Notes under the pieces: model-generated
The model's database searches: none
The model's input: only the letters and a program-made list of their open reading frames with translations
What the model was told of the DNA's origin: nothing
Shown: positions 17,118 through 23,785 of the stretch, piece by piece
Layout of the letters: the number at the start of each line of letters is the position of its first letter
How positions within the stretch are numbered: position 1 is the first letter of the stretch
Made by a program: the position numbers and the translations under genes
DNA from: a virus
Direction: 5' to 3' (one strand)
Length of the DNA: 34,005 nt
Virus record (IMG/VR): IMGVR_UViG_3300037508_001628
Location: 1-34,005 of that record

Positions 17118-17672
17118 TTAAAACCCTGAATTACCAAAGTTAGAACGTTTTTCTTTAACAGGATATGCATCAAGCCTTTGAACTGTGCTGTCTGCTACCA
17201 TAGTTCCGTAATATGTACCATGTCCATCAGATGAATGTGGCCTATCTTGCATAACTAGTCTGTGATATTTTTTTCTTGCAATTTGCTCTGCAACATAACG
17301 AGGAGCCCAAACAGGTTTGTTAGTTGGAATTTTCCAAAATTCTGCACCAACACCTCCAAAAGGATGTGTCCAAAACTCTAAAGTTTCTCCAATAATTTCT
17401 TTATTTTCTGCAATAAATTGGACGTATTCTTTTTGAAAATTCCATTCATCTCTAAAATTTTCATTAAATTTTTGCCTATCTGCAATTGTTTTATCTGGCT
17501 TAATGTAAATGTCTTTGGAATTTTTAATTTCTTTAGAAGAAAGTTTTGTTTGTTTTTCCTCTTCTTTTAAAGGAGCTTCATTCATTCGATCTAAAGTCAT
17601 CGATTTGACTTCTTCATCAAATTTATTAAACTTTTCTTCTAGTTTTTTAATTTCTTTTTCTTTTTCTGACAT
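17118..17672 (-). CDS. Phage protein with coiled-coil N-terminus, unknown
   Basis: 184 residues, SD GGAAAGG before ATG 17672. The first 60 residues are Lys/Glu-rich and helical. The second half (VQFIAENKEIIGETLEFWTH, PTNKPVWAPRYVAEQIARKK, then QDRPHSSDGHGTYYG) looks like a conserved globular domain found next to connector genes in related phages, but I cannot name it. It abuts the connector candidate. Confidence 0.55.
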   Translation of the reverse strand: MSEKEKEIKKLEEKFNKFDEEVKSMTLDRMNEAPLKEEEKQTKLSSKEIKNSKDIYIKPDKTIADRQKFNENFRDEWNFQKEYVQFIAENKEIIGETLEFWTHPFGGVGAEFWKIPTNKPVWAPRYVAEQIARKKYHRLVMQDRPHSSDGHGTYYGTMVADSTVQRLDAYPVKEKRSNFGNSGF

Positions 17673-17693
17673 AACCTTTCCGTATTTTTTAAA

Positions 17694-18776
17694 TTATTGT
17701 ATTGAAACATAATCATGCAAAAGAGCTCTCCAGTAAATCACGTCATTCGCGTCAAAAAGTGATTTACTCATGATAAACCCTTGAGAAGAGTTATTTACAA
17801 AAGCAGAATTTATTCCAGGTCCATTAACAGTTGCTAACCCATTAACCATCGGTGATGGATATAAATCGCCACCTAAATAAGGAGAGCCACCATTATTAAT
17901 ATCACCAACTGCAACTAATTGAGGAAAAGATAGACCAGCTATTGGAGTTACTGGAGGATTGCTATTAAACGCAGTGGCAGATGATGAATTTAAGCTTAAT
18001 ACGACTGTTCTTGAATCAGTAACACTTTTTACATAACTGTAAACTGGAGATCCTGGAACAACAGAATTTGGCAATGAATTTAATTGTATAGAACCCCATT
18101 GTCTCGGAATTCTAAGAGCCACTTCTGCCCCAACAGATAAATTGTGAGCAGCAGTTGTACTTACAGTTGTTGTACTTCCTGTTGTAATAGCATTAATAAT
18201 AGAAATACCTGGAGCATACAAAAATGGATACAAAACTTTTTTAACAGTTGCACTTGCAGGTGTGGACAAAGCTGTGTAATTAGATTGGTTTGTATTCCAA
18301 GGAATTGTAAAAGTATTTGTATCAGCTGCTACTATTTGAAATGGCATTCCACAAATCTGAGGCATACCTGTTGTACTGCTTTGATATAAATCTTGGAAAA
18401 CAACTACATCGCCTACATTAAATCCATGGCCGTTAGATGTAACAACTGCTTGTGCAGCTTTTGTCATTCCACTAATAGACAATGCTGGACCATATTGCAA
18501 AGATAATCCACCAGAAAATGTAGAAAAACCAGCAGTAGTAGAAGCTATAGCTTGCAAAGCATTTGTTCCTGACGCTGATATTTCATAAACTGATTGTTTT
18601 TGACCCATTTCAGGAAACCAAAATAAAAATGGTTTTACACCTGCATCTGTTAAGGCGTCTGCAGCTGCCGTGTAATTAATAACTTCTATATAATCAGGAA
18701 TAAACGGCAAAGCAACTACTGCGTCGGTCGCACCTGCTGTAAATTTTCCTCTTGCTAATCTTGAATATTCTGCCAT
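17694..18776 (-). CDS. Virion protein, tandem paralogue 4
   Basis: 360 residues, SD AGGAG before ATG 18776. Shares the layout of the genes at 18798 and 20348: opening MAEYSRLARGKFTAG, ALPFIPDYIEVINYT, a beta module (ITKAAQAVVTSNGHGFNVGD-type line), TGMPQICGMPFQIVAADTNT, then LSFPQLVAVGDINNGGSPYL and a C-terminal NDVIYWRALLHDY. The module is of the FCCH-like beta type. Position right after the capsid gene and tandem duplication suggest decoration, fibre or collar proteins. The precise role is unknown. Confidence 0.6.
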   Translation of the reverse strand: MAEYSRLARGKFTAGATDAVVALPFIPDYIEVINYTAAADALTDAGVKPFLFWFPEMGQKQSVYEISASGTNALQAIASTTAGFSTFSGGLSLQYGPALSISGMTKAAQAVVTSNGHGFNVGDVVVFQDLYQSSTTGMPQICGMPFQIVAADTNTFTIPWNTNQSNYTALSTPASATVKKVLYPFLYAPGISIINAITTGSTTTVSTTAAHNLSVGAEVALRIPRQWGSIQLNSLPNSVVPGSPVYSYVKSVTDSRTVVLSLNSSSATAFNSNPPVTPIAGLSFPQLVAVGDINNGGSPYLGGDLYPSPMVNGLATVNGPGINSAFVNNSSQGFIMSKSLFDANDVIYWRALLHDYVSIQ

Positions 18777-18797
18777 GCGTAAACTCCTATTAAATTT

Positions 18798-19847
18798 TTA
18801 TTCTTCGCCTTCAAAATCATGAAGTACAGCTTCCCAATATAAAACATCGTTTGCACTAAAAGCGTTTTTTGAAAAAAGCATTCCTTGAACTAATCTGTTT
18901 TTAAAAGACCCTTCAATTGAAGGACCATTTAAAGTTGGTACACCATTAAAAAGAGGACCTGGATATGTATTTCCAACAGCATATGGATTATTTCCAGTAT
19001 TTATATCACCAACACAAACAACTTGTGGGAAAGAAAGACCAATTGCATTTGAAACTGAAACGTTTGTGTTAAGTGAAGAAAAAAGAAGAGAATCGACATT
19101 TACTACAAATGATGTAAGTGATGGAATAGATTGAACAACTCCCGTTACATCATTAAATTCATATGCTGACCATTTTTCTGGAATTCTAAATTTAACTAAA
19201 CTTCCTAATGATAAGTTATGAGGACCAGTACAAGAAACTAACGTAGTGCTTCCGTTTGTAATGTTTGATACAAATGAAACACCAGGCATAAATCCATTAG
19301 GGTACAAAACTTTAGAAACAGTGCCGCTTAAAGGAGTAGATAAAGCGGTATAATTTGATTGGTTTGTGTTCCAAGGAATTGTAAAAGTGTTTGCATCAGT
19401 CACCGTTACTTGAAAAGGAATACCACAAATTTGTGGCATGCCTGTCGAACTATCCTGGTACAGATCTTGAAAACTTACATAGTCTCCTGTAATAAATCCA
19501 TGACTATTAGCTGTTACAACAGCAGGATTTGCTTTTGTAATTGCACTAACTTGTACTACAGGCCCGTATTGTAATGACAAACCTTCTTCAATAATATAAA
19601 AAACATTTGTTGATATTTGAGTTGTTAAAAGGTTCCCACCTGGCGCTGTGTATTTAGCTAATGCACTTCCTATTGGAAATTCTTTATGCCAATAATAAGA
19701 AACATCAATTGGGGCAACTGTTAAAGAGTTAACGTAACTTGTGTAATCTAAAATTTTTACGTAATCTGGGATAAATGGAAGTGGAATAAACAAATCTGTT
19801 GTGCCTGCTGTAATTTTCCCTCTTGCTGTTTTAGAATATTCTGACAT
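18798..19847 (-). CDS. Virion protein, tandem paralogue 3
   Basis: 349 residues, SD AGGGAG before ATG 19847, 10 nt after the preceding stop. Same domain order as its neighbours (MSEYSKTARGKITAG, ITKANPAVVTANSHGFITGD, TGMPQICGIPFQVTVTDANT, LSFPQVVCVGDINTG, NDVLYWEAVLHDFE). Divergence is spread along the gene, so the copies look old and under selection rather than recent duplicates. Confidence 0.6.
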   Translation of the reverse strand: MSEYSKTARGKITAGTTDLFIPLPFIPDYVKILDYTSYVNSLTVAPIDVSYYWHKEFPIGSALAKYTAPGGNLLTTQISTNVFYIIEEGLSLQYGPVVQVSAITKANPAVVTANSHGFITGDYVSFQDLYQDSSTGMPQICGIPFQVTVTDANTFTIPWNTNQSNYTALSTPLSGTVSKVLYPNGFMPGVSFVSNITNGSTTLVSCTGPHNLSLGSLVKFRIPEKWSAYEFNDVTGVVQSIPSLTSFVVNVDSLLFSSLNTNVSVSNAIGLSFPQVVCVGDINTGNNPYAVGNTYPGPLFNGVPTLNGPSIEGSFKNRLVQGMLFSKNAFSANDVLYWEAVLHDFEGEE

Positions 19848-19857
19848 TATTCACTCC

Positions 19858-20268
19858 CTAAGAAATATTTAAAAAACTTCCTAAAATGTAAGAAGTTAAA
19901 TTTTTTGGATTACTGTTTATTGCTCCAGAATTTATATCGCCAATAGCAATAATTTGAGGCACGTTTGGTCGAGATGCTGAAATGAATGGCGAACATCCTA
20001 ATGAATTTATTGAAAGAGTCACTTGATTTGTTTCCGGTATGTCAATCACATAACCTTCTAAGTTATTTAATTCCCTATCTCCATATCCAATAGGGATTAG
20101 CAATCTTATTAACTGTCCTATTACATAATTGTGATCTATAGATGTAGTAACAAGAGTTTCTTCACCGTTTACAATATTGGAAATGACAAATCTACTTGGT
20201 TTATAATACCATGGAGTAATTGGCGGGTTTGTTTGAGGAGGAACAGGTCCATAAAATATAGTAGACAT
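19858..20268 (-). CDS. N-terminally truncated tandem paralogue 2
   Basis: 136 residues corresponding only to the second half of the family: VISNIVNGEETLVTTSIDHN matches the INAITTG-TTTVSTT-HNL module and VPQIIAIGDINSGAI matches the FPQ-VGD line. The N-terminal domain and first beta module are missing, replaced by a Pro-rich start (YGPVPPQTNPPITPW). No SD is present, and the gene follows a strong terminator. TAATAT lies 6 nt before the ATG, so a leaderless start is possible. It may be a decaying copy or a specialised short form. Confidence 0.55.
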   Translation of the reverse strand: MSTIFYGPVPPQTNPPITPWYYKPSRFVISNIVNGEETLVTTSIDHNYVIGQLIRLLIPIGYGDRELNNLEGYVIDIPETNQVTLSINSLGCSPFISASRPNVPQIIAIGDINSGAINSNPKNLTSYILGSFLNIS

Positions 20269-20300
20269 AAAGTAATATTAAATAATTTATTACTTATTTA

Positions 20301-20335
20301 CTAACAAAAAGAGGGCGGAAAAATTTCCACCCTCT
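20301..20335 (-). terminator. Strong Rho-independent terminator
   Basis: On the minus strand, AGAGGGTGGAAA pairs with TTCCGCCCTCT across a short T-rich loop and is followed by TTTTTG. It lies 13 nt after the stop of the 20348 gene, ending the transcript that carries the capsid protein and its first downstream paralogue. Confidence 0.85.
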
Positions 20336-20347
20336 AAATTTATTTAT

Positions 20348-21448
20348 TTAATAGCTAAGATCGTAGTAATAAGCTTGCCATAACACAAAATCATTATTTA
20401 ATCCTGCGTATTCTGAACCTATACTAAAACCGTACCTTGAATTATTTACAAAAGCACCGTTAATAGCTGGGCCGTTTTGTATTGATGCACCGTTTACAAC
20501 AGGTGATGGATAAAGAAGACCTCCAGAATATTGGATACCCCCAGTATTTACATCTCCTACTGCAAGCATTTGTGGGAACGATAATCCATCAACGCTTGCA
20601 ACTGCTACGTTGTTTGAAAACGCAGTAAAGTTGCTAGAATCGATGTTTACTATTACAGTATCTGCATCTACTACAGAAATGACATTACCATATAACGGAC
20701 TTCCTGGAATAATTTGATTAGGAAGAGAGTTAAGCTCTACGGTTCCATATTCTTTTGGAATCCTAAAACATACTGTACTTCCGACAGACAAATTATGTGG
20801 CTGCGTTGTTGAAACTGTAGTTGTAGTTCCAAGAGTAATCGCATTAATAAACGATACTCCAGGTGAATACAAATACGGATACAAGACCTTTCTAAAAGAA
20901 GCATTTGCACCCGATAATCCACCAGTTGCAATTGCTGTGTAATTAGTTTGGTTTGTGTTCCATGGAATTGTAAAATTTAAACTATCAACTCTAGTAATTG
21001 TAAAAGGAATACCACAAATTTGCGGCATACCCGTTGATGAAGTTTGATACAATCCTTGAAAAATTACCACATCCCCACTTTGTAAACCATGTGCACTCGC
21101 ACTTGCTACTTGAGTAGTAGTACCTTTTGTCATGGTAAAAACCCTACTTCCTATATTAACTGGCCCTAACGCAAGAGCTTGAGAAGCATCAAATGTGTTG
21201 ATACCACCCGAGGTTACGTAATTTGTAGTTAAGGAAGTAGGAGTTGTTGACTGCATAATTTGAAGCATTACAGAGTCTTGAGGCAAATATGAATCCCAAA
21301 ATCCACTTGCTGTAGTACCGGCGTTACCAGTAACATAAGTAGTTCTATTTTGAAACTCAATTCTTTGAGGCTTAAAAGGTAAACTAATTACCTTTGTCGC
21401 CCCATTTGCCACATAATACCCTCTAGCCATTTTTGAATACTCTGCCAT
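20348..21448 (-). CDS. Virion protein, tandem paralogue 1
   Basis: 366 residues. An upstream in-frame start overlaps the capsid gene, but ATG 21448 (G-rich SD, 1 nt after the capsid stop) gives the same opening as its paralogues (MAEYSKMARGYYVANGATKV). Domain order matches: ISLPFKPQRIEFQNRT, HGLQSGDVVIFQGL, TGMPQICGIPFTITRVDSLN, LSFPQMLAVGDVNTG. It shares the capsid transcript and the terminator at 20301-20335, which implies high expression. Capsid decoration or fibre role is inferred only. Confidence 0.6.
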   Translation of the reverse strand: MAEYSKMARGYYVANGATKVISLPFKPQRIEFQNRTTYVTGNAGTTASGFWDSYLPQDSVMLQIMQSTTPTSLTTNYVTSGGINTFDASQALALGPVNIGSRVFTMTKGTTTQVASASAHGLQSGDVVIFQGLYQTSSTGMPQICGIPFTITRVDSLNFTIPWNTNQTNYTAIATGGLSGANASFRKVLYPYLYSPGVSFINAITLGTTTTVSTTQPHNLSVGSTVCFRIPKEYGTVELNSLPNQIIPGSPLYGNVISVVDADTVIVNIDSSNFTAFSNNVAVASVDGLSFPQMLAVGDVNTGGIQYSGGLLYPSPVVNGASIQNGPAINGAFVNNSRYGFSIGSEYAGLNNDFVLWQAYYYDLSY

Positions 21449-21449
21449 A

Positions 21450-22052
21450 TTATACCCCCAAGTTTGTTGCTCTTGTACATAGAAGGTTTCTAATAGCAGT
21501 GTCTTGTGTAATAGCTTGTGCTTGAGCAAATTTTACCGCAAGCGTAGCATTCTGAGCTAACATGCCAGAATAATACGGATCACGATAAATCAGCTGCATG
21601 CTGTATCCATCTTGGTTAATGTGAGTTAAAGCTTGCTTACCAAGGACAGTATTGTAATACACGTCATTGCTATTCAAACTTGCACCTCTTGCAACAGGAG
21701 CTTCAGAGCTTGTTAAGATTCTTATGTTGTACACAGAACCATACTCACTAGGAAGCGCTGAGCTGTTATTTGGATAATTCCAGGTAGAAATAAATCCACT
21801 ACCAGCTAAAGCATCAAAATCTGATTGCAGCTCTGTTGAGGACAGCATAAAATATGATGACCTTACAGGACCTGTACCAAATTTTAAATCCCCTTCGATA
21901 CCGCTCATAAATTTAAAAGCGTTATTTGTATCGAGAGTTGTTGCTACTAAACTAAAATCAGACACACCTAAATTAGTAGGATTGTCCGTATTGCTTCCGC
22001 CTCCTGCATTCAATTCTGATGCAGCAGAGACGATATAATCACGAAGAATTAA
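21450..22052 (-). CDS. Major capsid protein, N4-gp56 type, exon 6 (C-terminal)
   Basis: This exon encodes residues 123-322 of the spliced capsid protein. LILRDYIVSAASELNAGGGS, then SDFSLVATTLDTNNAFKFMSG, FGTGPVRSSYFMLSSTELQS, GSVYNIRILTSSEAPVARG and YYNTVLGKQALTHI form the characteristic line of N4-gp56-type major capsid proteins (RDYL-AS-NCV, GSVGN-R---SE--PV, VGK-A-G). The ATG at 22055 that opens the ORF belongs to the intron (its last base is the terminal G), so the exon starts at TTA 22052. Exons 1-6 (198+66+26+22+54+603 nt) join without a frameshift to 322 residues, normal for the family. The protein forms the icosahedral shell. Confidence 0.85.
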   Translation of the reverse strand, partial: LILRDYIVSAASELNAGGGSNTDNPTNLGVSDFSLVATTLDTNNAFKFMSGIEGDLKFGTGPVRSSYFMLSSTELQSDFDALAGSGFISTWNYPNNSSALPSEYGSVYNIRILTSSEAPVARGASLNSNDVYYNTVLGKQALTHINQDGYSMQLIYRDPYYSGMLAQNATLAVKFAQAQAITQDTAIRNLLCTRATNLGV

Positions 22053-22531
22053 CATTCTGTTACTTTAAGAGCTACATTTCCATTTTTTTAATGCTAAAGC
22101 TTTTCGAGTAGGTCTTCCTTTATCATCTTTCATAGGACCCTCTACACCAGACATCCTTGCACAAAAAGATTTTTTTCTTTTACCAGCTTCTGAATCAGGC
22201 TTTACTTTTTGAGTAACTGGAGCTTTTAAGTTTGCACCTTCAGTTCTTTTAAAAAATTTTCTGCCTTTTTCGTTTAATCCACCGGTAGGGGACTGATACT
22301 CTTTCTTTACCATTTGTTTGCTCTCTATTGACCAATCATATAATTGGCGGGTTATCATTTCTGTAACCTCACTCTCTTTCGTCAGAGTGCTCGGACTGTC
22401 GTATAGTCATTTCTGACTCCGGATCGCTCAGTCTCTCACGGTCCCTTACGGGTTCCGCCTTGTCGCCATAGCTTTTGCCTTAGGCTTCCAAGTCAATCAG
22501 ATCCAGTTTATCGAGGACTTAATTATCGTCA
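22053..22531 (-). ncRNA. Group I intron 5 (479 nt) carrying a DUF6321-like ORF
   Basis: P1: exon GAGGAT pairs with GTCCTC, giving the U.G pair at the splice site. P10: AATTAA directly 5' of the guide pairs perfectly with the 3' exon TTAATT. Core elements seen: P3 CTGGATC/GATCCGG, the shared TTGACTTGGAA line (complement at 22486-22496), P7 GACTG/CAGTC, and P8 AGTCA-GAAA-TGACT. The intron ends CAGAATG with the terminal G at 22053. All core elements precede the ORF, which sits after the P7/P8 region and ends 12 nt before the 3' splice site. Confidence 0.85.
22065..22358 (-). CDS. Intron-encoded DUF6321-like small basic protein
   Basis: 97 residues from ATG 22358 with GAGG about 8 nt upstream. 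After an unusual N-terminal extension, the body (GGLNEKGRKFFKRTEG, NLKAPVTQKVKP, RKKSFCARMSGVEGPMKD, PTRKALALKKWKC) matches the small basic phage proteins I know as DUF6321. It lies wholly inside capsid intron 5, on the sense strand. It has no LAGLIDADG, GIY-YIG or HNH signature, so it is not an obvious homing endonuclease. It may be a cargo gene trapped in the intron or an RNA-binding splicing helper (basic, with a Cys pair). The function is unknown. Confidence 0.7.
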   Translation of the reverse strand: MITRQLYDWSIESKQMVKKEYQSPTGGLNEKGRKFFKRTEGANLKAPVTQKVKPDSEAGKRKKSFCARMSGVEGPMKDDKGRPTRKALALKKWKCSS

Positions 22532-22585
22532 ATCCTCGGCTTGGCGCATTGCCACGGCTAACCTTTCGGATACCCATGCTAACAC
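22532..22585 (-). CDS. Major capsid protein exon 5 (18 codons)
   Basis: Encodes VLAWVSERLAVAMRQAED, residues 105-122, which aligns with the LNE/LAW-to-MRQTED line of N4-gp56-type capsid proteins and reads straight into LILRDY of exon 6. Its last six bases form P1 of intron 5. Its first six (GTGTTA) form P10 with mini-intron 4. Confidence 0.85.
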
Positions 22586-22621
22586 CATTTTGCGCCATGC
22601 TAAGAGGGCGTGTTATTTTGT
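22586..22621 (-). ncRNA. Coreless group I-like mini-intron 4 (36 nt)
   Basis: The 36 nt between GGT (Gly) and GTG (Val) contain an in-frame TAA and must be removed to give LQDQEG-VLAW. A 14-nt guide, TAACACGCCCTCTT, is complementary to the joined exons AAGAGGGT|GTGTTA, with one U.G exactly at the 5' splice site and perfect P10. The element ends AAAATG, as the full introns end in a terminal G. There is no room for P3-P8. TGGCGCA inside it (22591-22597) can pair with TGCGCCA in exon 5 (22542-22548). Confidence 0.75.
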
Positions 22622-22643
22622 ACCCTCTTGGTCTTGAAGTATT
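22622..22643 (-). CDS. Major capsid protein exon 4 (22 nt)
   Basis: Completes the Val codon begun in exon 3 (GT|A) and encodes ILQDQEG (to residue 104), matching the INEQV-LQDQ line of the family. Flanked by full intron 3 and mini-intron 4. Its last 8 nt form P1 of the mini-intron. Confidence 0.8.
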
Positions 22644-23410
22644 CATTCTGTTACCCCGCATTTTTGCGTGAATTGGTCATTTCTGCCAATTTCTGCGATT
22701 TTATATATAGTCGCAGATCAGACTATCGCTTCACCTTTCGGTGTCCACTCGCCTTAGTCGTTCAGGCTGTACATTTAATCATTAATCTTGTAGAATTACA
22801 TACACATCTAACAAGGGAGTTAAGATGACTAGAAGTAAATATACAAGAATTGAATATGAATCTACAAAATTGGCCTATCTTGCTGGAATTATTGATGGTG
22901 AAGGAACACTTTTCATAGGAAATTACGGAACCAAGGATAAAATCCGAGGAACGGGATTCTTTCAAACAATAATGGCGGTTACAACTACCGATGTTGTTCT
23001 CATAAATTGGCTTTATGAAAATTTTGGTGGCTGGAAATCCGAATACACTCCAAAACAGAGAGCTAAAAATTGCAAAGGACCTGTTCACAGCTGGAAATGT
23101 ACCGGAGATAGACTTACTCATTTGTGTGAATTGATTCTTCCTTTTCTTATTATCAAAAAAGATCAAGCTACCATTCTTTTGGAAATGAGAAAAACTTACT
23201 TTAATTCCGAATATCAAATCGGAAAACAAGGAGTTCAACACATTCCTGATGATGTTATCGCTAGAAGATTGGAACTTATGGATCAACTCAAAAAACTTCA
23301 TTGTAGAAACCATACTTTTAATAATTAAACACTTGCCCCTTGTTGCCCTCAATGAGGGGTTCCAAGTCAATTAGAGCAGATTTTAAACAGGCAATATCTT
23401 CAAAATTTTT
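22644..23410 (-). ncRNA. Group I intron 3 (767 nt) with antisense LAGLIDADG gene
   Basis: P1: exon AACAGGT pairs with GCCTGTT (U.G at the splice site). P10: the guide's GAAGATATT pairs with the 3' exon AATACTTC apart from one bulge. Core: TTGACTTGGAA line (complement at 23360-23370), P3 TCTGCTC/GAGTGGA, P7 GACTA/TAGTC, P8 CACC-GAAA-GGTG. The segment CTGAACGACTAAG is identical to intron 1. The endonuclease ORF fills the loop between the P4-P6 and P7 regions on the opposite strand. The intron ends CAGAATG. Confidence 0.85.
22825..23328 (+). CDS. LAGLIDADG homing endonuclease, antisense within intron 3
   Basis: 167 residues. A single LAGLIDADG motif is clear (LAYLAGIIDGEGTL, about residues 17-30), so the enzyme probably acts as a homodimer; the two Asp/Glu-rich helices at the motif form the interface and metal site. 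VTTTDVVLINWLYENFGG and LPFLIIKKDQATILLEM fit the family fold. ATG 22825 has a strong SD (AAGGGAG). It is encoded on the strand opposite to the capsid transcript, so it needs its own promoter and is not made from the intron RNA. It would cleave an intronless capsid gene to spread intron 3. Confidence 0.9.
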   Translation: MTRSKYTRIEYESTKLAYLAGIIDGEGTLFIGNYGTKDKIRGTGFFQTIMAVTTTDVVLINWLYENFGGWKSEYTPKQRAKNCKGPVHSWKCTGDRLTHLCELILPFLIIKKDQATILLEMRKTYFNSEYQIGKQGVQHIPDDVIARRLELMDQLKKLHCRNHTFNN

Positions 23411-23436
23411 ACCTGTTCGTTGATAACACAGCCAGT
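23411..23436 (-). CDS. Major capsid protein exon 3 (26 nt)
   Basis: Encodes TGCVINEQ plus the first two bases of Val, matching the GTYVVLNEQV stretch of N4-gp56-type capsid proteins. Its first 7 nt (ACTGGCT) form P10 with mini-intron 2, its GTTATCAAC pairs with the end of that mini-intron, and its last 7 nt form P1 of intron 3. Confidence 0.8.
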
Positions 23437-23497
23437 CAATTCGTTATCAACTTATTCGGCACTGGCTAACTTAAGCAGCTAAGCGTAAGTTATTTAG
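23437..23497 (-). ncRNA. Coreless group I-like mini-intron 2 (61 nt)
   Basis: The 61 nt between exon 2 (FFG) and exon 3 (TGCVINEQ) must be removed to keep the capsid frame; stops occur within. Guide AGCCAGTGCCGAA is complementary to the joined exons TTCGGT|ACTGGCT, with U.G at the splice site and a perfect 7-bp P10. It ends GAATTG (terminal G). GTTGATAAC (23443-23451) pairs perfectly with exon 3 GTTATCAAC (23419-23427), placing the 3' splice site in a 15-nt loop. AACTTA/TAAGTT forms a hairpin inside the P1 loop. No P3-P8 core fits. Confidence 0.75.
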
Positions 23498-23563
23498 ACC
23501 GAAAAACGCCATTTGAGCATCAATGATGTCTCTCTGTGGCACTTGAGCTGGTGGATCAATACC
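23498..23563 (-). CDS. Major capsid protein exon 2 (22 codons)
   Basis: Encodes GIDPPAQVPQRDIIDAQMAFFG, residues 67-88; this fits the G--PP-Q--- ---IDAK--FYG stretch after the N-terminal arm in this capsid family. Bounded by intron 1 (ends G) and mini-intron 2; TTCGGT at its end forms P1 of the mini-intron. Confidence 0.85.
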
Positions 23564-23785
23564 CTATCTATTACTTTCGGACCACCAATCCTACTGACCA
23601 TTTCTGGAGGGATTCCCTCTTCGGAGATTCCTCACGGTCTTTCTTTCCATACACCGTGTCTAGACTATTGCATGCTCTTTCGAGCCCATCGCGCTTAGTC
23701 GTTCAGCCTAGCATTATCCTTGGCCCTCGTCACCTTGTCAGGCTTCCGAGTCAATCAGCGACAGTTTTATAACTCCAGTTTATTT
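23564..23785 (-). ncRNA. Group I intron 1 (222 nt, no ORF)
   Basis: P1: exon TAACTCT pairs with GGAGTTA (U.G at the splice site); a short P10 (ACT with GGT) is possible. Core: TTGACTCGGAA (complement at 23744-23754), P3 GTCGC/GCGAT, P7 GACTA/TAGTC, P8 GCTC-GAAA-GAGC, then P9-type hairpins to the terminal G at 23564. CTGAACGACTAAG is shared with intron 3. Removal joins GNS to GIDPP in frame. At 222 nt it is a compact, complete ribozyme. Confidence 0.88.

Noticed and set aside
21450-22358. Capsid gene as three independent ORFs starting at 22055 and 22358
   Set aside because: MLILRDY begins in mid-protein for this family, and its ATG is made by the intron end. The missing middle (INEQV, LQDQ, AWVSERL, MRQAED) is found in small exons upstream.
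22586-22621. Ribosomal bypassing (T4 gene 60 type) over the 36-nt insert
   Set aside because: The take-off codon would be GGT, but the triplet before the resuming frame is ATG, so no matching landing codon exists in the right frame. The P1/P10 complementarity fits splicing much better.
22762-23370. Minus-strand 202-aa ORF over the endonuclease region
   Set aside because: It is the complement of the LAGLIDADG gene; no family features, and it runs into the P7 region of intron 3.
23513-23772. Plus-strand ORFs over capsid exon 2 and intron 1
   Set aside because: No SD, biased composition from RNA structure, and they run against the conserved capsid exon and ribozyme core.
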